In this document: positions 8,239 through 16,924 of the stretch, in pieces
How positions within the stretch are numbered: the stretch's first letter is position 1
Layout: each line of letters starts with the position of its first letter
Assembly: GCF_013337045.2 (NCBI RefSeq)
Contig: NZ_CP118261.1
Coordinates: 310,001-374,000, forward strand
DNA length: 64,000 nucleotides
From: Agrobacterium vitis
Lineage (GTDB): Bacteria > Pseudomonadota > Alphaproteobacteria > Rhizobiales > Rhizobiaceae
Direction: 5' to 3'
The notes under the pieces: model-generated
The model's input: the letters and a program-made list of their open reading frames with translations, nothing else
What the model was told of the DNA's origin: nothing
Databases searched by the model: none
Position numbers and translations under genes: made by a program

Positions 8239-8697
8239 TCAGAACGGCGAGATGGGCATCTGAACCCCGAGGCCGTAGACAAACAGAAGCGCACCGAGAG
8301 AGGCGAGCACCGCGGTTGATATCAACACTTCTCGCCATCTCGATTCAGGATCGGCGAGGCTGCCGATGACCAGCAGCCAAACCGACGCGACGAGGAAGCC
8401 AAAACTTTCGGCGGTGTATGCAAAGCCAGAGATAGCCACCACAAGGATCGCAAGCGGTCGCACATTGATTGTCTCAAAATCCTCGCGCGGCTTGGCCAAT
8501 CCCTTGACCAGCACATAACTTCCGATCGCCATCATGATGACGCAGAGGGACTTTGGCAGGAAGCCGGGTCCCATCATTGCAGGCGAGCCGAAAGTCAGGT
8601 CTCGCCCGGCCCAAAGGCCGAGCGCTCCCAGCGCGATCAACAGGCAACCGGCCAGGATATCAGGCAAGTCCCGCTGTTTTGCGCGCCCCGATATCAT
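8239..8697 (-). CDS. tctB: Tripartite tricarboxylate transporter, small subunit TctB
   Basis: A 152-residue membrane protein with four predicted hydrophobic segments (LLIALGALGLWAG, LCVIMMAIGSYVLV, LVVAISGFAYTAESFGFLVAS, LISTAVLASLGALLFVYGLGV). Size and topology match TctB, the poorly conserved small partner of TctA. The ATG at 8695-8697 overlaps the TGA of tctC (ATGA), which supports translational coupling; a TTG 12 bases further upstream is an alternative. It sits between tctC and tctA as expected. Confidence 0.9.
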   Translation of the reverse strand: MISGRAKQRDLPDILAGCLLIALGALGLWAGRDLTFGSPAMMGPGFLPKSLCVIMMAIGSYVLVKGLAKPREDFETINVRPLAILVVAISGFAYTAESFGFLVASVWLLVIGSLADPESRWREVLISTAVLASLGALLFVYGLGVQMPISPF

Positions 8698-9657
8698 TGC
8701 TGCACCCAAGGCGTTTCGTTCCAGATTTTCTGGAAGCGTTCAAGGCGCACCGGCATGGCCTTTTCCCAATCAGGACCACTCAAATAGGCAAGCGGAAGCG
8801 CCAGCTTCTTGGCCTGTTCCTGAAATTTTGGGTTGTCGAGGGTTGCCTTTACCGCCGCCGACATCCTGTCTGAGATCTTGACCGGGACGTCGCGCGGCGC
8901 AGCAATGCCCCGTTCGGACGTCATCTCGACATTGAAACCGGATTCAATCGCTGTCGGAACATCCGGAAGCTGTGGCGAGCGCTCGGTGCCGAACGTTGCG
9001 ATCATCCGCAGGCCCGACGTGTCATTGCCGGCAAATTCGCTAACGTTCAAGCCGCCGCCAGTGACCTGAGATCCGAGAATGGCTGTGCGGGTCTCTCCGG
9101 CGCCGTTGAACGGAATGTGAGTGATCTTGGTTCCGGTTTCCGACCCCAGGATGATCATCCATCGCGAGATGGTCATCGGTGCCAATGCCCGAAGAGCCGA
9201 AGGACACCGCGCCGGGGTTGGCCTTGGCAGCCGCGACGAAGTCCGCGATCGTCGTGATCTTGGAGGACTGCGGCACCACGATCGCAGCCGGATCATCAAC
9301 GATGCGGGCGATCGGCTTGATGGTCTTCGGATCGTAGCCCAGTTTGCGCTGCACCTGCATGGAGAGGAAGCCCGGGGTGTTGATGTAGGAGAAGGTATAG
9401 CCGTCCGGCTTCGCCTTTGAGAGCGCCGTATAGGCTATCTCGCCGGAAGCACCCGGACGGTTTTCAATCACAATATCAGCGCCCAATTCCTTCTCGAGAA
9501 AGGGTTCCATAGCCCGCGCCATCACATCAGTGCTGCCGCCGGGGGCGAATGCAACAATCATCTGGATCGGGCGGTCATTTGGCCATTCCGCGTGCGCAGA
9601 GCCACACGCGGCAAGGATCGTACTCGCCGACAGCGCGGCAATTTTCAGAGTTCGCAT
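8694..9657 (-). pseudogene. tctC: Tripartite tricarboxylate transporter binding protein TctC, frameshifted
   Basis: This encodes the periplasmic solute receptor of the TctABC system in two frames. The N-terminal part (9657 down to about 9160) carries a signal peptide ending near SAHA, then the family stretch VAFAPGGSTDVMAR and IENRPGASG. At GTDDHLAM the frame is lost; the rest of the family sequence (ILGSETGTKITHIPFNGAG through to PWVQQ) continues in another frame. Reading without one C at 9159-9160 of the plus strand restores a single protein of about 320 residues, normal for TctC. Either the transporter is inactive in this strain or this is a one-base sequence error. The signal peptide also contains LAAC, a possible lipobox. 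Confidence 0.85.
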
Positions 9658-9706
9658 ACGTAGGTTCCTCCCTGGAACGATGTGCGGGCCCCGGACCCGC
9701 TCAAAA

Positions 9707-10402
9707 CTAAACCGGGTCTCCTCCCATAGCCGCAGTCAGCTTCTGCGCGGCCACCTGAAGTATCTGAAGATTTTTTGCGATTGCCTCTTGGGTGAAACGC
9801 GGCGTCGGCCCGGTCAAAGCCATGGACCCAAACAGCTTGTGTCCATCACGAAACACCGGCACGGCGATGCTTGCGACCTGAGGGTCACGTTCGCCTTGGG
9901 TCGCATAAAACCCGCGTTGGCGTATCTCGTCGTAAATGGCACCAGACGCGCCGGAAAAGGCCAGAATGATGCGACCGGGCGCACCGCGGTCGAGCGGCAA
10001 AGTGTCGCCAATGCGGGCCGTGTGGCGGATGGATTGCGTTGAATCATGCCGATGCAGGCAAACCCGGACATCACCTTCCTTGACATAGATGGCGGCGCTT
10101 TCGCCGCTTGCATCGCTGATTTCGGCCAGCAGCGGCTCAACGACAGCGGAGGACTTGAAAGTCGACTGGTAAAGCGCGCCTAACCGGACAAGCTTGGGCC
10201 CAAGGCGCCAGCTGCCATCATCGTTGCGAATGAGCATGGAGGATTTGGCCAGCGATCGCGCGATGCGAAGCGCAGTCGATTTGTCAAGTTCTGTCCGGCG
10301 CGCAAGCTCTCCGAGCGTCAGCGAGTAATCAAGCTCACTAAACGCTTCGAGCAGCGACACGGCCCTTTCGACAGCCACAACACCTGATGAATTTCCTGGC
10401 AC
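9707..10402 (-). CDS. IclR family transcriptional regulator
   Basis: A 231-residue regulator with an N-terminal winged helix (VERAVSLLEAFSELDYSLTLGELARRTELDKSTALRIARSL) and a C-terminal IclR effector domain (LPLDRGAPGRIILAF, then DPQVASIAVPVFR and LFGSMALTGPTPRF). IclR proteins bind small organic acids and act as repressors or activators. The GTG start at 10400-10402 is preceded by GGAGG at 7 bases. It is divergent from the hydroxyacid dehydrogenase-RraA pair and 50 bases upstream of tctC on the same strand. A perfect palindrome in the divergent promoter is its probable target, so it probably senses the substrate or an intermediate of this cluster. Confidence 0.93.
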   Translation of the reverse strand: MPGNSSGVVAVERAVSLLEAFSELDYSLTLGELARRTELDKSTALRIARSLAKSSMLIRNDDGSWRLGPKLVRLGALYQSTFKSSAVVEPLLAEISDASGESAAIYVKEGDVRVCLHRHDSTQSIRHTARIGDTLPLDRGAPGRIILAFSGASGAIYDEIRQRGFYATQGERDPQVASIAVPVFRDGHKLFGSMALTGPTPRFTQEAIAKNLQILQVAAQKLTAAMGGDPV

Positions 10403-10428
10403 TTGGTAACCTCCCGTGAAAAGAACTG

Positions 10429-10443
10429 TTGTACTAGGTACAA
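10429..10443. promoter_or_regulatory. Palindromic operator, probable IclR-family site
   Basis: TTGTAC (10429-10434), TAG, GTACAA (10438-10443) form a perfect inverted repeat 26 bases before the iclR start codon. A further GTACAA half-site lies at 10458-10463 with AT-rich flanks. The pair covers the divergent promoter region of iclR and the dehydrogenase gene. Confidence 0.6.
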
Positions 10444-10534
10444 CGTCTTTTCATTTAGTACAATACCCGATAATAGGCATTCGTCAACAGTGGCGGAACT
10501 GCTCCGCATCCAACCAAGAAACCGGGAGGTTTTC

Positions 10535-11551
10535 ATGAGTGATACCAGCGAGTTGCCGAAAGCAACGCAGCACAATACGTCGGCAGGAGCGGCGGCTTCT
10601 GTGCTGATAACAGGTGCGCAACTCGCGCCGGAAGCTGGAGAATTGCTGGAAAGATTCTCGATCAAGGCGATTTATGCCGACGGCTATAGCGGGTCGGAAA
10701 AACTTGCCCAGTTGGCGGCGGACCATCAGGTTGACGCCATCCTGGTACGTCAGGGCCAAATTTCCGAGACGGTTATTTCGGCCTCTCCCAGACTGCGCGT
10801 CATTGCAAAACATGGAAGCGGCGTTGACAACATCGATCTCGGCTCAGCGACTGCACACGGCATACCGGTGTTGCGGGCGCTTGCCGCCAATGCGCAGTCG
10901 GTCGCTGAACTCGCCTTAACGTTGGCCCTGACGGCGATGAAAGATATCAATCTGCTCAATACAGCAGTGAAAGGCGGAAATTGGCCAAAGACCAAATATG
11001 TCGGTCGCGACATAGCTGGCGCTTGTTTCGGTATTGTCGGCTTCGGAGAAATCGGCCGGCGTGCAGCCAGGCTTGCCCGGGGCATTGGCATGGAAACGCT
11101 GGCCTATGACCCTTTCGCTTCGGATGCCGAGGGAACACGGGTGACCAGCGATCTCAATGAGGTCTTATCGACCAGCGACATCGTCAGCCTGCATTGCCCG
11201 CTTACCCCTGAAACTCATCATCTGATCAACAGCGACCGCCTCGGCCTGATGAAACCAACCGCCTTCCTGGTCAACACCTCGCGTGGCGCGGTGGTCGACG
11301 AAGCGGCTCTTTTCGAGGTTTTGAGCAGGGGGGGAATCGCGGGCGCGGCCCTCGACAGTTTCGAAGAGGAGCCACCAAGGGCCGACCACCCCTTGTGGAG
11401 CCTGCCGAACCTGATCGCCACGCCGCATGTTGGTGGCGCAAGCCGATCGGCTCTCAGAAACATGGCGGTGCAAAGCGCCCAGCACATTGTCGATGTGCTG
11501 ACGGGCCAGGAATTCGATCGCCGCGCGCTCGCCAACCGGGACTTGGCCTGA
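10535..11551 (+). CDS. D-2-hydroxyacid dehydrogenase, phosphoglycerate dehydrogenase-like
   Basis: A 338-residue NAD(P)-dependent oxidoreductase interconverting a 2-hydroxy acid and its 2-oxo acid in the cytoplasm. The substrate domain carries KHGSGVDNID; the Rossmann motif is GFGEIGRRAA; the catalytic Arg/Glu/His region is seen as NTSRGAVVDE, ALDSFEEEP and TPHVGGAS. No ACT domain follows, unlike biosynthetic SerA. The ATG at 10535 follows GGGAGG at 10524-10529; an earlier in-frame reading from 10403 lacks a good site. It is the first gene of a rightward pair with the RraA-like aldolase, under the IclR-site promoter. Likely substrate is a D-hydroxy acid of the same pathway; glycerate or a longer dicarboxylate are alternatives. 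Confidence 0.92.
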   Translation: MSDTSELPKATQHNTSAGAAASVLITGAQLAPEAGELLERFSIKAIYADGYSGSEKLAQLAADHQVDAILVRQGQISETVISASPRLRVIAKHGSGVDNIDLGSATAHGIPVLRALAANAQSVAELALTLALTAMKDINLLNTAVKGGNWPKTKYVGRDIAGACFGIVGFGEIGRRAARLARGIGMETLAYDPFASDAEGTRVTSDLNEVLSTSDIVSLHCPLTPETHHLINSDRLGLMKPTAFLVNTSRGAVVDEAALFEVLSRGGIAGAALDSFEEEPPRADHPLWSLPNLIATPHVGGASRSALRNMAVQSAQHIVDVLTGQEFDRRALANRDLA

Positions 11552-11584
11552 CGCCCAACATCACACTTCAACGGAGGACATAAG

Positions 11585-12259
11585 ATGCTTGGTTTTAAAG
11601 TCTGCAAACGCAAGGAAACAGTCACAAGGGAGTGGGTCAAAAAATTTGCGCAGCTTCCTGTCGCCAATCTGAGTGATGTCATGTCACGTATGACGGCCGG
11701 CGGCGCGCCATTGCGGCCATTCTATACCGGCGCACGGATGGTCGGCCCCGCGATCACAGTCAAGGCGCGTCCCGGCGACAACCTGATGGTCCACAAGGCA
11801 CTCGACATCGCCGAGCCAGGTGACGTTGTGGTGGTCGATGCCGGTGGCGACCTGACCAATGCGATCATTGGAGAGTTGATGGTTGCCCACGCCGCACAGC
11901 GAGGATTGGGTGGCATCGTGATTTTCGGCGCGATCCGCGACAGCGCGGAAATTCAGGCGGGTTCGTTTCCGGTCTTTGCGGCTGGCGTGACCCATCGCGG
12001 CCCTTACAAGGATGGACCGGGCGAGGTGAATGTGCCCATCGCCATCAACGGCATGGTGATCCAGCCGGGCGACCTCATCTGCGGCGACCCCGATGGCTTG
12101 CTGTCTGTGCCAGCGGACTTGGTAGGGGAAGTCTACACTGCGGCCTCCAAGAAACACGAGGCAGAAACCAGGCAGATGGAAAACATCAAGCTCGGCAAGA
12201 ATGACCGAACCTGGGTTGATGCCACACTTGCCAGACTCGGTTGCACGATTGAACTTTGA
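11585..12259 (+). CDS. RraA-like 4-hydroxy-2-oxoacid aldolase/oxaloacetate decarboxylase
   Basis: A 224-residue RraA-fold protein. The core is present: DVMSRMTAGGAPLRPFY near the N-terminus, AITVKARPGDNLMVHKALD, GDVVVVDAGGDLTNAIIGELMVAHAAQRGLGGIVIFGAIRDS (substrate and metal site with Arg and Asp) and PGDLICGDPDGLLSVP. The family includes 4-hydroxy-4-methyl-2-oxoglutarate and 4-carboxy-4-hydroxy-2-oxoadipate aldolases, which release pyruvate, and also RNase E inhibitors. Context with a hydroxyacid dehydrogenase and an organic-acid importer favours the aldolase role. The ATG follows CGGAGGA by 6 bases and lies 33 bases after the dehydrogenase stop, so the two form an operon. Confidence 0.9.
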   Translation: MLGFKVCKRKETVTREWVKKFAQLPVANLSDVMSRMTAGGAPLRPFYTGARMVGPAITVKARPGDNLMVHKALDIAEPGDVVVVDAGGDLTNAIIGELMVAHAAQRGLGGIVIFGAIRDSAEIQAGSFPVFAAGVTHRGPYKDGPGEVNVPIAINGMVIQPGDLICGDPDGLLSVPADLVGEVYTAASKKHEAETRQMENIKLGKNDRTWVDATLARLGCTIEL

Positions 12260-12317
12260 TTGACGCAGATGCGCGATCTGGCGCCGTGCATTCCCGCGAT
12301 GCCAGGCGTTGCAATCA

Positions 12318-13394
12318 TCACTCCGTCTTGCGTGCCGCAGAGATAATGGCGGCAAACAGATTGAGATCAGCCATGGACTCTGATGGTGGCGTTCGGTTTT
12401 CGCCACCTTGCGTGACCGCCGCATGAAAGGCTCTCAACTCGACATCAAACGGGTCTTGATAAAAAGGGCCAAGCCGGGTGAGGCTGTTATCGTGATCCGT
12501 TGAATTCTGAACTTCCAGCACCATTGGCAGATTGCGGATGTAAGGGGTTGGATATTCGAAGGCCAGACGATTGTAGCGGGAGTTGATCTCGAAACCCGCT
12601 TCAAAGCGCACGACATCGCCGATCATGCATTCATAAATTGCGGTAAAATGACCGTAGTCAAAGAGTGCTGTGATCTGGCTGCCACCCTGCTTGATCTCGG
12701 CGGCAATCACGCGCTTGGGACTGCCCAGCAGATCCCGCATCGCCGAGAGGGAATGAGAGGACAGCCCTGTCAGCACAGAATACGCCGTCTGAAGGTCAGC
12801 GGGTGCATTCGGGCCAAGCACGCTGTCCATCATCGCGCCGCGCAACTGACGGCTTTCCTCTATAAGGCTTGCCGGAATATCGCCGTTGGGTGTGACAACC
12901 GTGTCTGTCTGGCGAAAATACCAGGGGCCTTCGCAGATGACATCTCGAACACGAACATAGGTTATGTCGGAAAAAGCTGGCAATCGCTTTTTCGCCTCCA
13001 CAAACGCCGGTGCAAATCGGCGCATATAGCCAACCATGGCAACGCAATCCGTCTGTTCCACCACTTCACTGAGTGCGGTGAGGTCTTCCATCGTCAAGCA
13101 GCAGGGCTTTTCAATCAAAACATGCTTATCAGCTTTCAGGGCCGCACGGGCATGACGGCCATGGTATTGGTCCGGGCTCATGATCAGAATTGCATCAATA
13201 TCCGGTGACGCAACCATCGCATCGACACTGTCAAATACGCGCTCAATGCTCCACCGTGTCGAAATCGACTGGGCCACGCCGGGGGACGGATCGTAAGCGC
13301 CTGCAAGTGTGAACATTTCGGTCAGTCTCTGCAAAATCGGCAGATGGATCAACTGCGCCACTTCTCCAAGCCCAACAAGACCAAGTCTCACCAT
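12318..13394 (-). CDS. Gfo/Idh/MocA family oxidoreductase
   Basis: A 358-residue NAD(P)-dependent dehydrogenase. The N-terminal Rossmann domain starts LGLVGLGEVAQLIHLPIL, and the family motif EKP is in HVLIEKPCCLT. The C-terminal half is the alpha/beta sheet domain that binds substrate. Members oxidise or epimerise sugars, inositols and related polyols. A GGGA motif lies 8 bases before the ATG. It is divergent from a TIM-barrel isomerase-like gene; the pair resembles inositol or sugar-acid pathways. The exact substrate is not readable. It is convergent with the RraA gene. Confidence 0.9.
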   Translation of the reverse strand: MVRLGLVGLGEVAQLIHLPILQRLTEMFTLAGAYDPSPGVAQSISTRWSIERVFDSVDAMVASPDIDAILIMSPDQYHGRHARAALKADKHVLIEKPCCLTMEDLTALSEVVEQTDCVAMVGYMRRFAPAFVEAKKRLPAFSDITYVRVRDVICEGPWYFRQTDTVVTPNGDIPASLIEESRQLRGAMMDSVLGPNAPADLQTAYSVLTGLSSHSLSAMRDLLGSPKRVIAAEIKQGGSQITALFDYGHFTAIYECMIGDVVRFEAGFEINSRYNRLAFEYPTPYIRNLPMVLEVQNSTDHDNSLTRLGPFYQDPFDVELRAFHAAVTQGGENRTPPSESMADLNLFAAIISAARKTE

Positions 13395-13597
13395 AGGATT
13401 TCCCGCTTTCGACCAGCTTTTAAGATGCGATAGATATCTAATTGCACATTAAATACACAATAATGATTATATCAAGGGATGCTTTGCCGAAAAAGCGCGG
13501 TTCCGGCGATGGATTTTGAGAGCGAAAACAGCTTAATGATTGAATTCGCTTTATTTTGCTCGATTTTAAAGAAAATAGCATTTTTGACGTGGCGCTC

Positions 13598-13611
13598 TTT
13601 CGATTTCGAAA
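13598..13611. promoter_or_regulatory. Palindrome upstream of the TIM-barrel/ROK operon
   Basis: TTTCGA (13598-13603), TT, TCGAAA (13606-13611) is a perfect inverted repeat 50 bases before the TIM-barrel start. A related TCGATTTCAA occurs at 20163-20172 upstream of the mannosidase. It may be an operator, possibly of the ROK protein encoded downstream. Confidence 0.35.
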
Positions 13612-13660
13612 CAGATCAATTAAGGTGTCGCTGTAGATTTAATAATCGATGGAGTCGACT

Positions 13661-14527
13661 ATGAAGCTTGCGACAGCGCCCGACGCCTGGGGCGTTTGGT
13701 ATGCAGACGATCCGCGGCAGACCCCTTGGGAGCGCTATCTGGACGAGGTGAGAGACTCCGGCTTTACAGCGACAGAGACCGGACCTTGGGGCTATCTGCC
13801 CACCGATCCGTCTCATTTGACGGATGCTCTCGGTAGCCGTGGATTGAGCGTATGCGGATCAGCGCTCGTACACCTGCTTGCTCCCACGGATGCAATGGAA
13901 ACCCTTCGACCCAGACTTGAGCAGACCTGCGGTCTGCTGAAAGCCATGAAGGCTGAGTGGGTGGTGCTGATGGATGATTCAGACCTGCCTCAGCCCGGCA
14001 AAAGCCGCGCGCTTTCCCCACAAGACTGGGCATCAATGATCCGCAACGTCAAGGAAGCGGCCCATTATGTCACTGAAGAGCATGGACTATCCTTCGTTTT
14101 TCATCCGCATGTTGGCTCCGGCGTGGAAACGGAGGCCGAAGTCATCCGCCTGCTGGAAGAAACGGCAGAAGATAGCGTTGGGCTTTGCTTCGATTTTGGT
14201 CATCATGCCTATACCGGTGCCGATGCCGTGGCCTTTATGAAGCGCTATGCGGACCGTATTCCCTATTACCACTTCAAGAATGTTGATCCCGTTTTGCTGG
14301 CGCACATACGCCAAAACAACATTAACTTCATTGAGGGCTTCCAGTCGGGCGTTATGTGCGAACTGGACAAGGGCATGGTGGATTTTGCAGAGGTTCGGGA
14401 TTTTCTTGCAACCCGTGGGTTTGATGGCTATGCCGTTTATGAACAGGATATGTATCCCTGCCCTCCGGAGAAGCCCTTTCCGATTGCGCGCCACAACCGG
14501 CAGGTCTTGCGTGAGCTTGGGATTTAA
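13661..14527 (+). CDS. Sugar phosphate isomerase/epimerase (AP endonuclease-2 fold, IolE-like)
   Basis: A 288-residue xylose-isomerase-like TIM barrel. Metal-ligand positions are suggested by FTATETGPWGYLP, FHPHVGSGVETEAEVIRLLEET, LCFDFGHHAYTG and YYHFKNVDPV; these resemble IolE/inosose dehydratase and hydroxypyruvate isomerase-type enzymes. It probably isomerises, epimerises or dehydrates a sugar or inositol derivative using a divalent metal. ATG 13661 follows GGAG (13651-13654) at 6 bases; ATG 13649 overlaps that site. It lies 46 bases upstream of the ROK gene and is divergent from the Gfo/Idh/MocA dehydrogenase, a common functional pair. Confidence 0.88.
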   Translation: MKLATAPDAWGVWYADDPRQTPWERYLDEVRDSGFTATETGPWGYLPTDPSHLTDALGSRGLSVCGSALVHLLAPTDAMETLRPRLEQTCGLLKAMKAEWVVLMDDSDLPQPGKSRALSPQDWASMIRNVKEAAHYVTEEHGLSFVFHPHVGSGVETEAEVIRLLEETAEDSVGLCFDFGHHAYTGADAVAFMKRYADRIPYYHFKNVDPVLLAHIRQNNINFIEGFQSGVMCELDKGMVDFAEVRDFLATRGFDGYAVYEQDMYPCPPEKPFPIARHNRQVLRELGI

Positions 14528-14573
14528 CATCCATACCGAGAGTGGCGTGCGACAATAGGACGAAGGAACAGCC

Positions 14574-15851
14574 GTGACACTTCTGGATCGGTTTGATGGA
14601 GGCTTTGCCCGGGACGGTGAGGACATCATTGCGGGCAGCCGGATTGAAGATGCCCGCATTCACAATCGTCGTCTGGTGTTTGAAACCATTTTTCAACGCG
14701 GCCCCATCAGCCGGGTGGAGATTTCAGCCATTGTCGGGCTGAAGCCCCAAACTATTTCGTCCATCACCCGCGAATTGCTTGAGCAGGAATTGATCGTCGA
14801 GGCCGGACGCTCCTCCGGTCTTCGCGGTCAGCCGCAAATCTATCTCGAGGCCAATGCCGAGGCGGGCTTTTCAATCGGGGTCCACCTGGATCAGAACCAG
14901 TGTCATATTCTGGTGTTTGATCTGAAACGGCAGGAACGCGCCCGCAAGTCAATGCGGTGCGATACGGCAAACCCCGACGTGACCGTGCGGATGCTGGCGC
15001 AAACCATAACAACATTGTTGCACGACAATGCCCTGCCTGCGGAACGGATCTGGGGCCTTGGTCTGGTACTGCCCACATTCGGCTCCGATGTCTATGATTT
15101 CGATTTTTCCATGCAGCATTGGGAGGCCTGGCGCGATGCATCCTTTGCCGAAGACCTGCAACGCCTGACCGGCTTTGCCGTATTGGTCGAGAATGACGGT
15201 ACGGCAGCCGCCATTGGCGAGCGCCTTCACCGCCACGATGCACAGGAGGCGTCGTTTGCCTATTTCTATATCGGCCATGGTGCCGGTGCTGGGCTGATTA
15301 TTGATGGTTATCCCTTCAAGGGTGTTGGCGGAAATGCCGGCGAAATCGGGCTGTTGCCCATCCTTGGCCTTGGTGCCAATCCGGTCTGGCCGGATAATCC
15401 CGGCAGCCCTGTTCCCAGTAACCCAGTTCAAGGTGGGGTTCTCTCGATTGGCGGGCTTGCTAGCGCCTGCGGCCTATCGGAACTGTCGATGGACGAGCAG
15501 AGCATTTTGCACCTGCTGGAGCGGCGTGATCATAGGTTGATGGATTGGCTGGCGTCTGCGGCCAGTGTGCTACGTGATGTCTGCGCTGTTATAGAAGTGA
15601 TGTTCGATCCTGGCTTTATTGCCGTGGGCGGCGCTTTGCCGCGCGCGCTGGTGGAACGGCTGGTGGATCGCGCCTATCCGTTACGCCCCACGCCATCGGC
15701 CCGGCGTGACCGGGCCTTGCCACGGCTTTTGCCAGCAACGCTGATCGAGGATGCGGCGGTGACGGGAGCTGCTATGCTACCGATTTTTGTCACCACCAGC
15801 CATAATTTCCGCCATCTCTATTTCCGGCAGATTCTCGCAGACGACAGGTAA
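14574..15851 (+). CDS. ROK family transcriptional regulator
   Basis: A 425-residue regulator: a winged helix at about residues 30-85 (RRLVFETIFQRGPISRVEISAIVGLKPQTISSITRELLEQELI) followed by a ROK sugar-kinase-like domain (VENDGTAAAIGE, YFYIGHGAGAGLIIDG, GGNAGEIG). The CxCGxxGCxE zinc motif of ROK kinases is absent, which fits a regulator rather than an active kinase. XylR/NagC-type ROK proteins are released from DNA by sugars or sugar phosphates. The GTG start at 14574 follows AAGGA (14563-14567) at 6 bases. It lies between the TIM-barrel gene and the ABC/mannosidase block, so it is the likely controller of the whole carbohydrate region. Confidence 0.92.
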   Translation: MTLLDRFDGGFARDGEDIIAGSRIEDARIHNRRLVFETIFQRGPISRVEISAIVGLKPQTISSITRELLEQELIVEAGRSSGLRGQPQIYLEANAEAGFSIGVHLDQNQCHILVFDLKRQERARKSMRCDTANPDVTVRMLAQTITTLLHDNALPAERIWGLGLVLPTFGSDVYDFDFSMQHWEAWRDASFAEDLQRLTGFAVLVENDGTAAAIGERLHRHDAQEASFAYFYIGHGAGAGLIIDGYPFKGVGGNAGEIGLLPILGLGANPVWPDNPGSPVPSNPVQGGVLSIGGLASACGLSELSMDEQSILHLLERRDHRLMDWLASAASVLRDVCAVIEVMFDPGFIAVGGALPRALVERLVDRAYPLRPTPSARRDRALPRLLPATLIEDAAVTGAAMLPIFVTTSHNFRHLYFRQILADDR

Positions 15852-15854
15852 TCG

Positions 15855-16898
15855 TTATGCAGGCCCTGCATGATGCACCGCCTTGTTATCACGAAACACC
15901 GTGTAGCGGGCGACAACGGGTGTGTAGAACACCCCTTCCTTGATATCGGCATCTTTTGGTGTCTGAACTTTCCAGACGGTGCCATCCTGCGCCTGCGCCT
16001 CGATCTTGAGGAAAGAGCCGTAATTGACAATGCGCCGCACACACGCTCCTTGCGTGCCACCTGATGGCGACAGGACAATATCTTCAGGCCGCACCGTTAA
16101 CAGTGCCTCGCCCGTCTCAATCGGCGCATCAATGGCAACGCCACCCAGATGTGCCCGACCTTGATCGATCTGAATGACATGGCAATTCATATCGCCAATA
16201 AAGCTGGCAACGAAGGGCGAATTGGGCGTTGAATAAATCTCACGGGGCGTGCCCACTTGTTCAATCCGCCCCATGCTCATCACCACAATCCGGTCGGCAA
16301 CGGAGAGCGCTTCATCCTGACCATGGGTCACGAACACGGTGGTAATGCCGAGTTTCTTCTGGATTTGCCGCACTTCTTCGCGCAAACGGTCGCGCAAGTG
16401 TTGGTCAAGGCTGGCAAAAGGCTCATCCATCAGCAGAATTTTCGGCTCCAGTACCACGCAGCGGGCAATGGCAACGCGCTGGCGCTGGCCACCGGACAGA
16501 TGCGCCGGAAGGCGCTTGCCATAATCCGCCAATCCCACCATGGCCAAGGCATCGGACACCTTCCGGGCAATCTCGGCCTTGGGCAGGCCGCGCAGCGTCA
16601 GGCCAAAGGCAATGTTTTCAAACACGGTCATGTGTTGCCACAGGGCGTGGCTCTGAAAGACCATCGCGGTTGGGCGTTTCTCTGGCGGCGTGCGTGCGAC
16701 ATCCACGCCATCAATCAGCACCTTGCCGCCGGATGGCGTCTCGAACCCGCCAATAATGCGCAGCAATGTCGATTTTCCCGAGCCGGATGGGCCGAGAAGG
16801 CAAACCAGTTCACCGTCATCAATCGTGAGCGACAAAGGCTCAATCGCGGTGACGATGGAATAGTTCTTCGAGACGTTTTCGAGGGCGAGTGTGGACAT
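15855..16898 (-). CDS. ABC transporter ATP-binding protein, FbpC/PotA-type
   Basis: A cytoplasmic ATPase subunit of about 347 residues. Walker A (GPSGSGKST), Q-loop (VFQSHALWQHMTV), signature LSGGQRQR, Walker B (ILLMDEPFASLD) and switch THGQDEALSVADR are intact. A C-terminal TOBE-type domain (LTVRPEDIVLSPSGG, then SFLKIEAQAQDGTVW) follows, as in the iron/spermidine/sugar-phosphate group. The start is placed at ATG 16896-16898 (MSTLALENVSKNYS); an upstream ATG at 16928 would run into the palindromic repeat. It is the last gene of the leftward SBP-permease-permease-ATPase set and is separated from the permease by that repeat. Its 3' end nearly touches the ROK gene. Confidence 0.92.
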   Translation of the reverse strand: MSTLALENVSKNYSIVTAIEPLSLTIDDGELVCLLGPSGSGKSTLLRIIGGFETPSGGKVLIDGVDVARTPPEKRPTAMVFQSHALWQHMTVFENIAFGLTLRGLPKAEIARKVSDALAMVGLADYGKRLPAHLSGGQRQRVAIARCVVLEPKILLMDEPFASLDQHLRDRLREEVRQIQKKLGITTVFVTHGQDEALSVADRIVVMSMGRIEQVGTPREIYSTPNSPFVASFIGDMNCHVIQIDQGRAHLGGVAIDAPIETGEALLTVRPEDIVLSPSGGTQGACVRRIVNYGSFLKIEAQAQDGTVWKVQTPKDADIKEGVFYTPVVARYTVFRDNKAVHHAGPA

Positions 16899-16924
16899 GC
16901 GTTCAGTGTCTTTCTCGAAAAAGA

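Noticed and set aside
9602..9657. TctC as a lipoprotein (LAAC in the signal peptide)
   Set aside because: The family is normally soluble and an AHA cleavage site follows closely; kept only as a remark.
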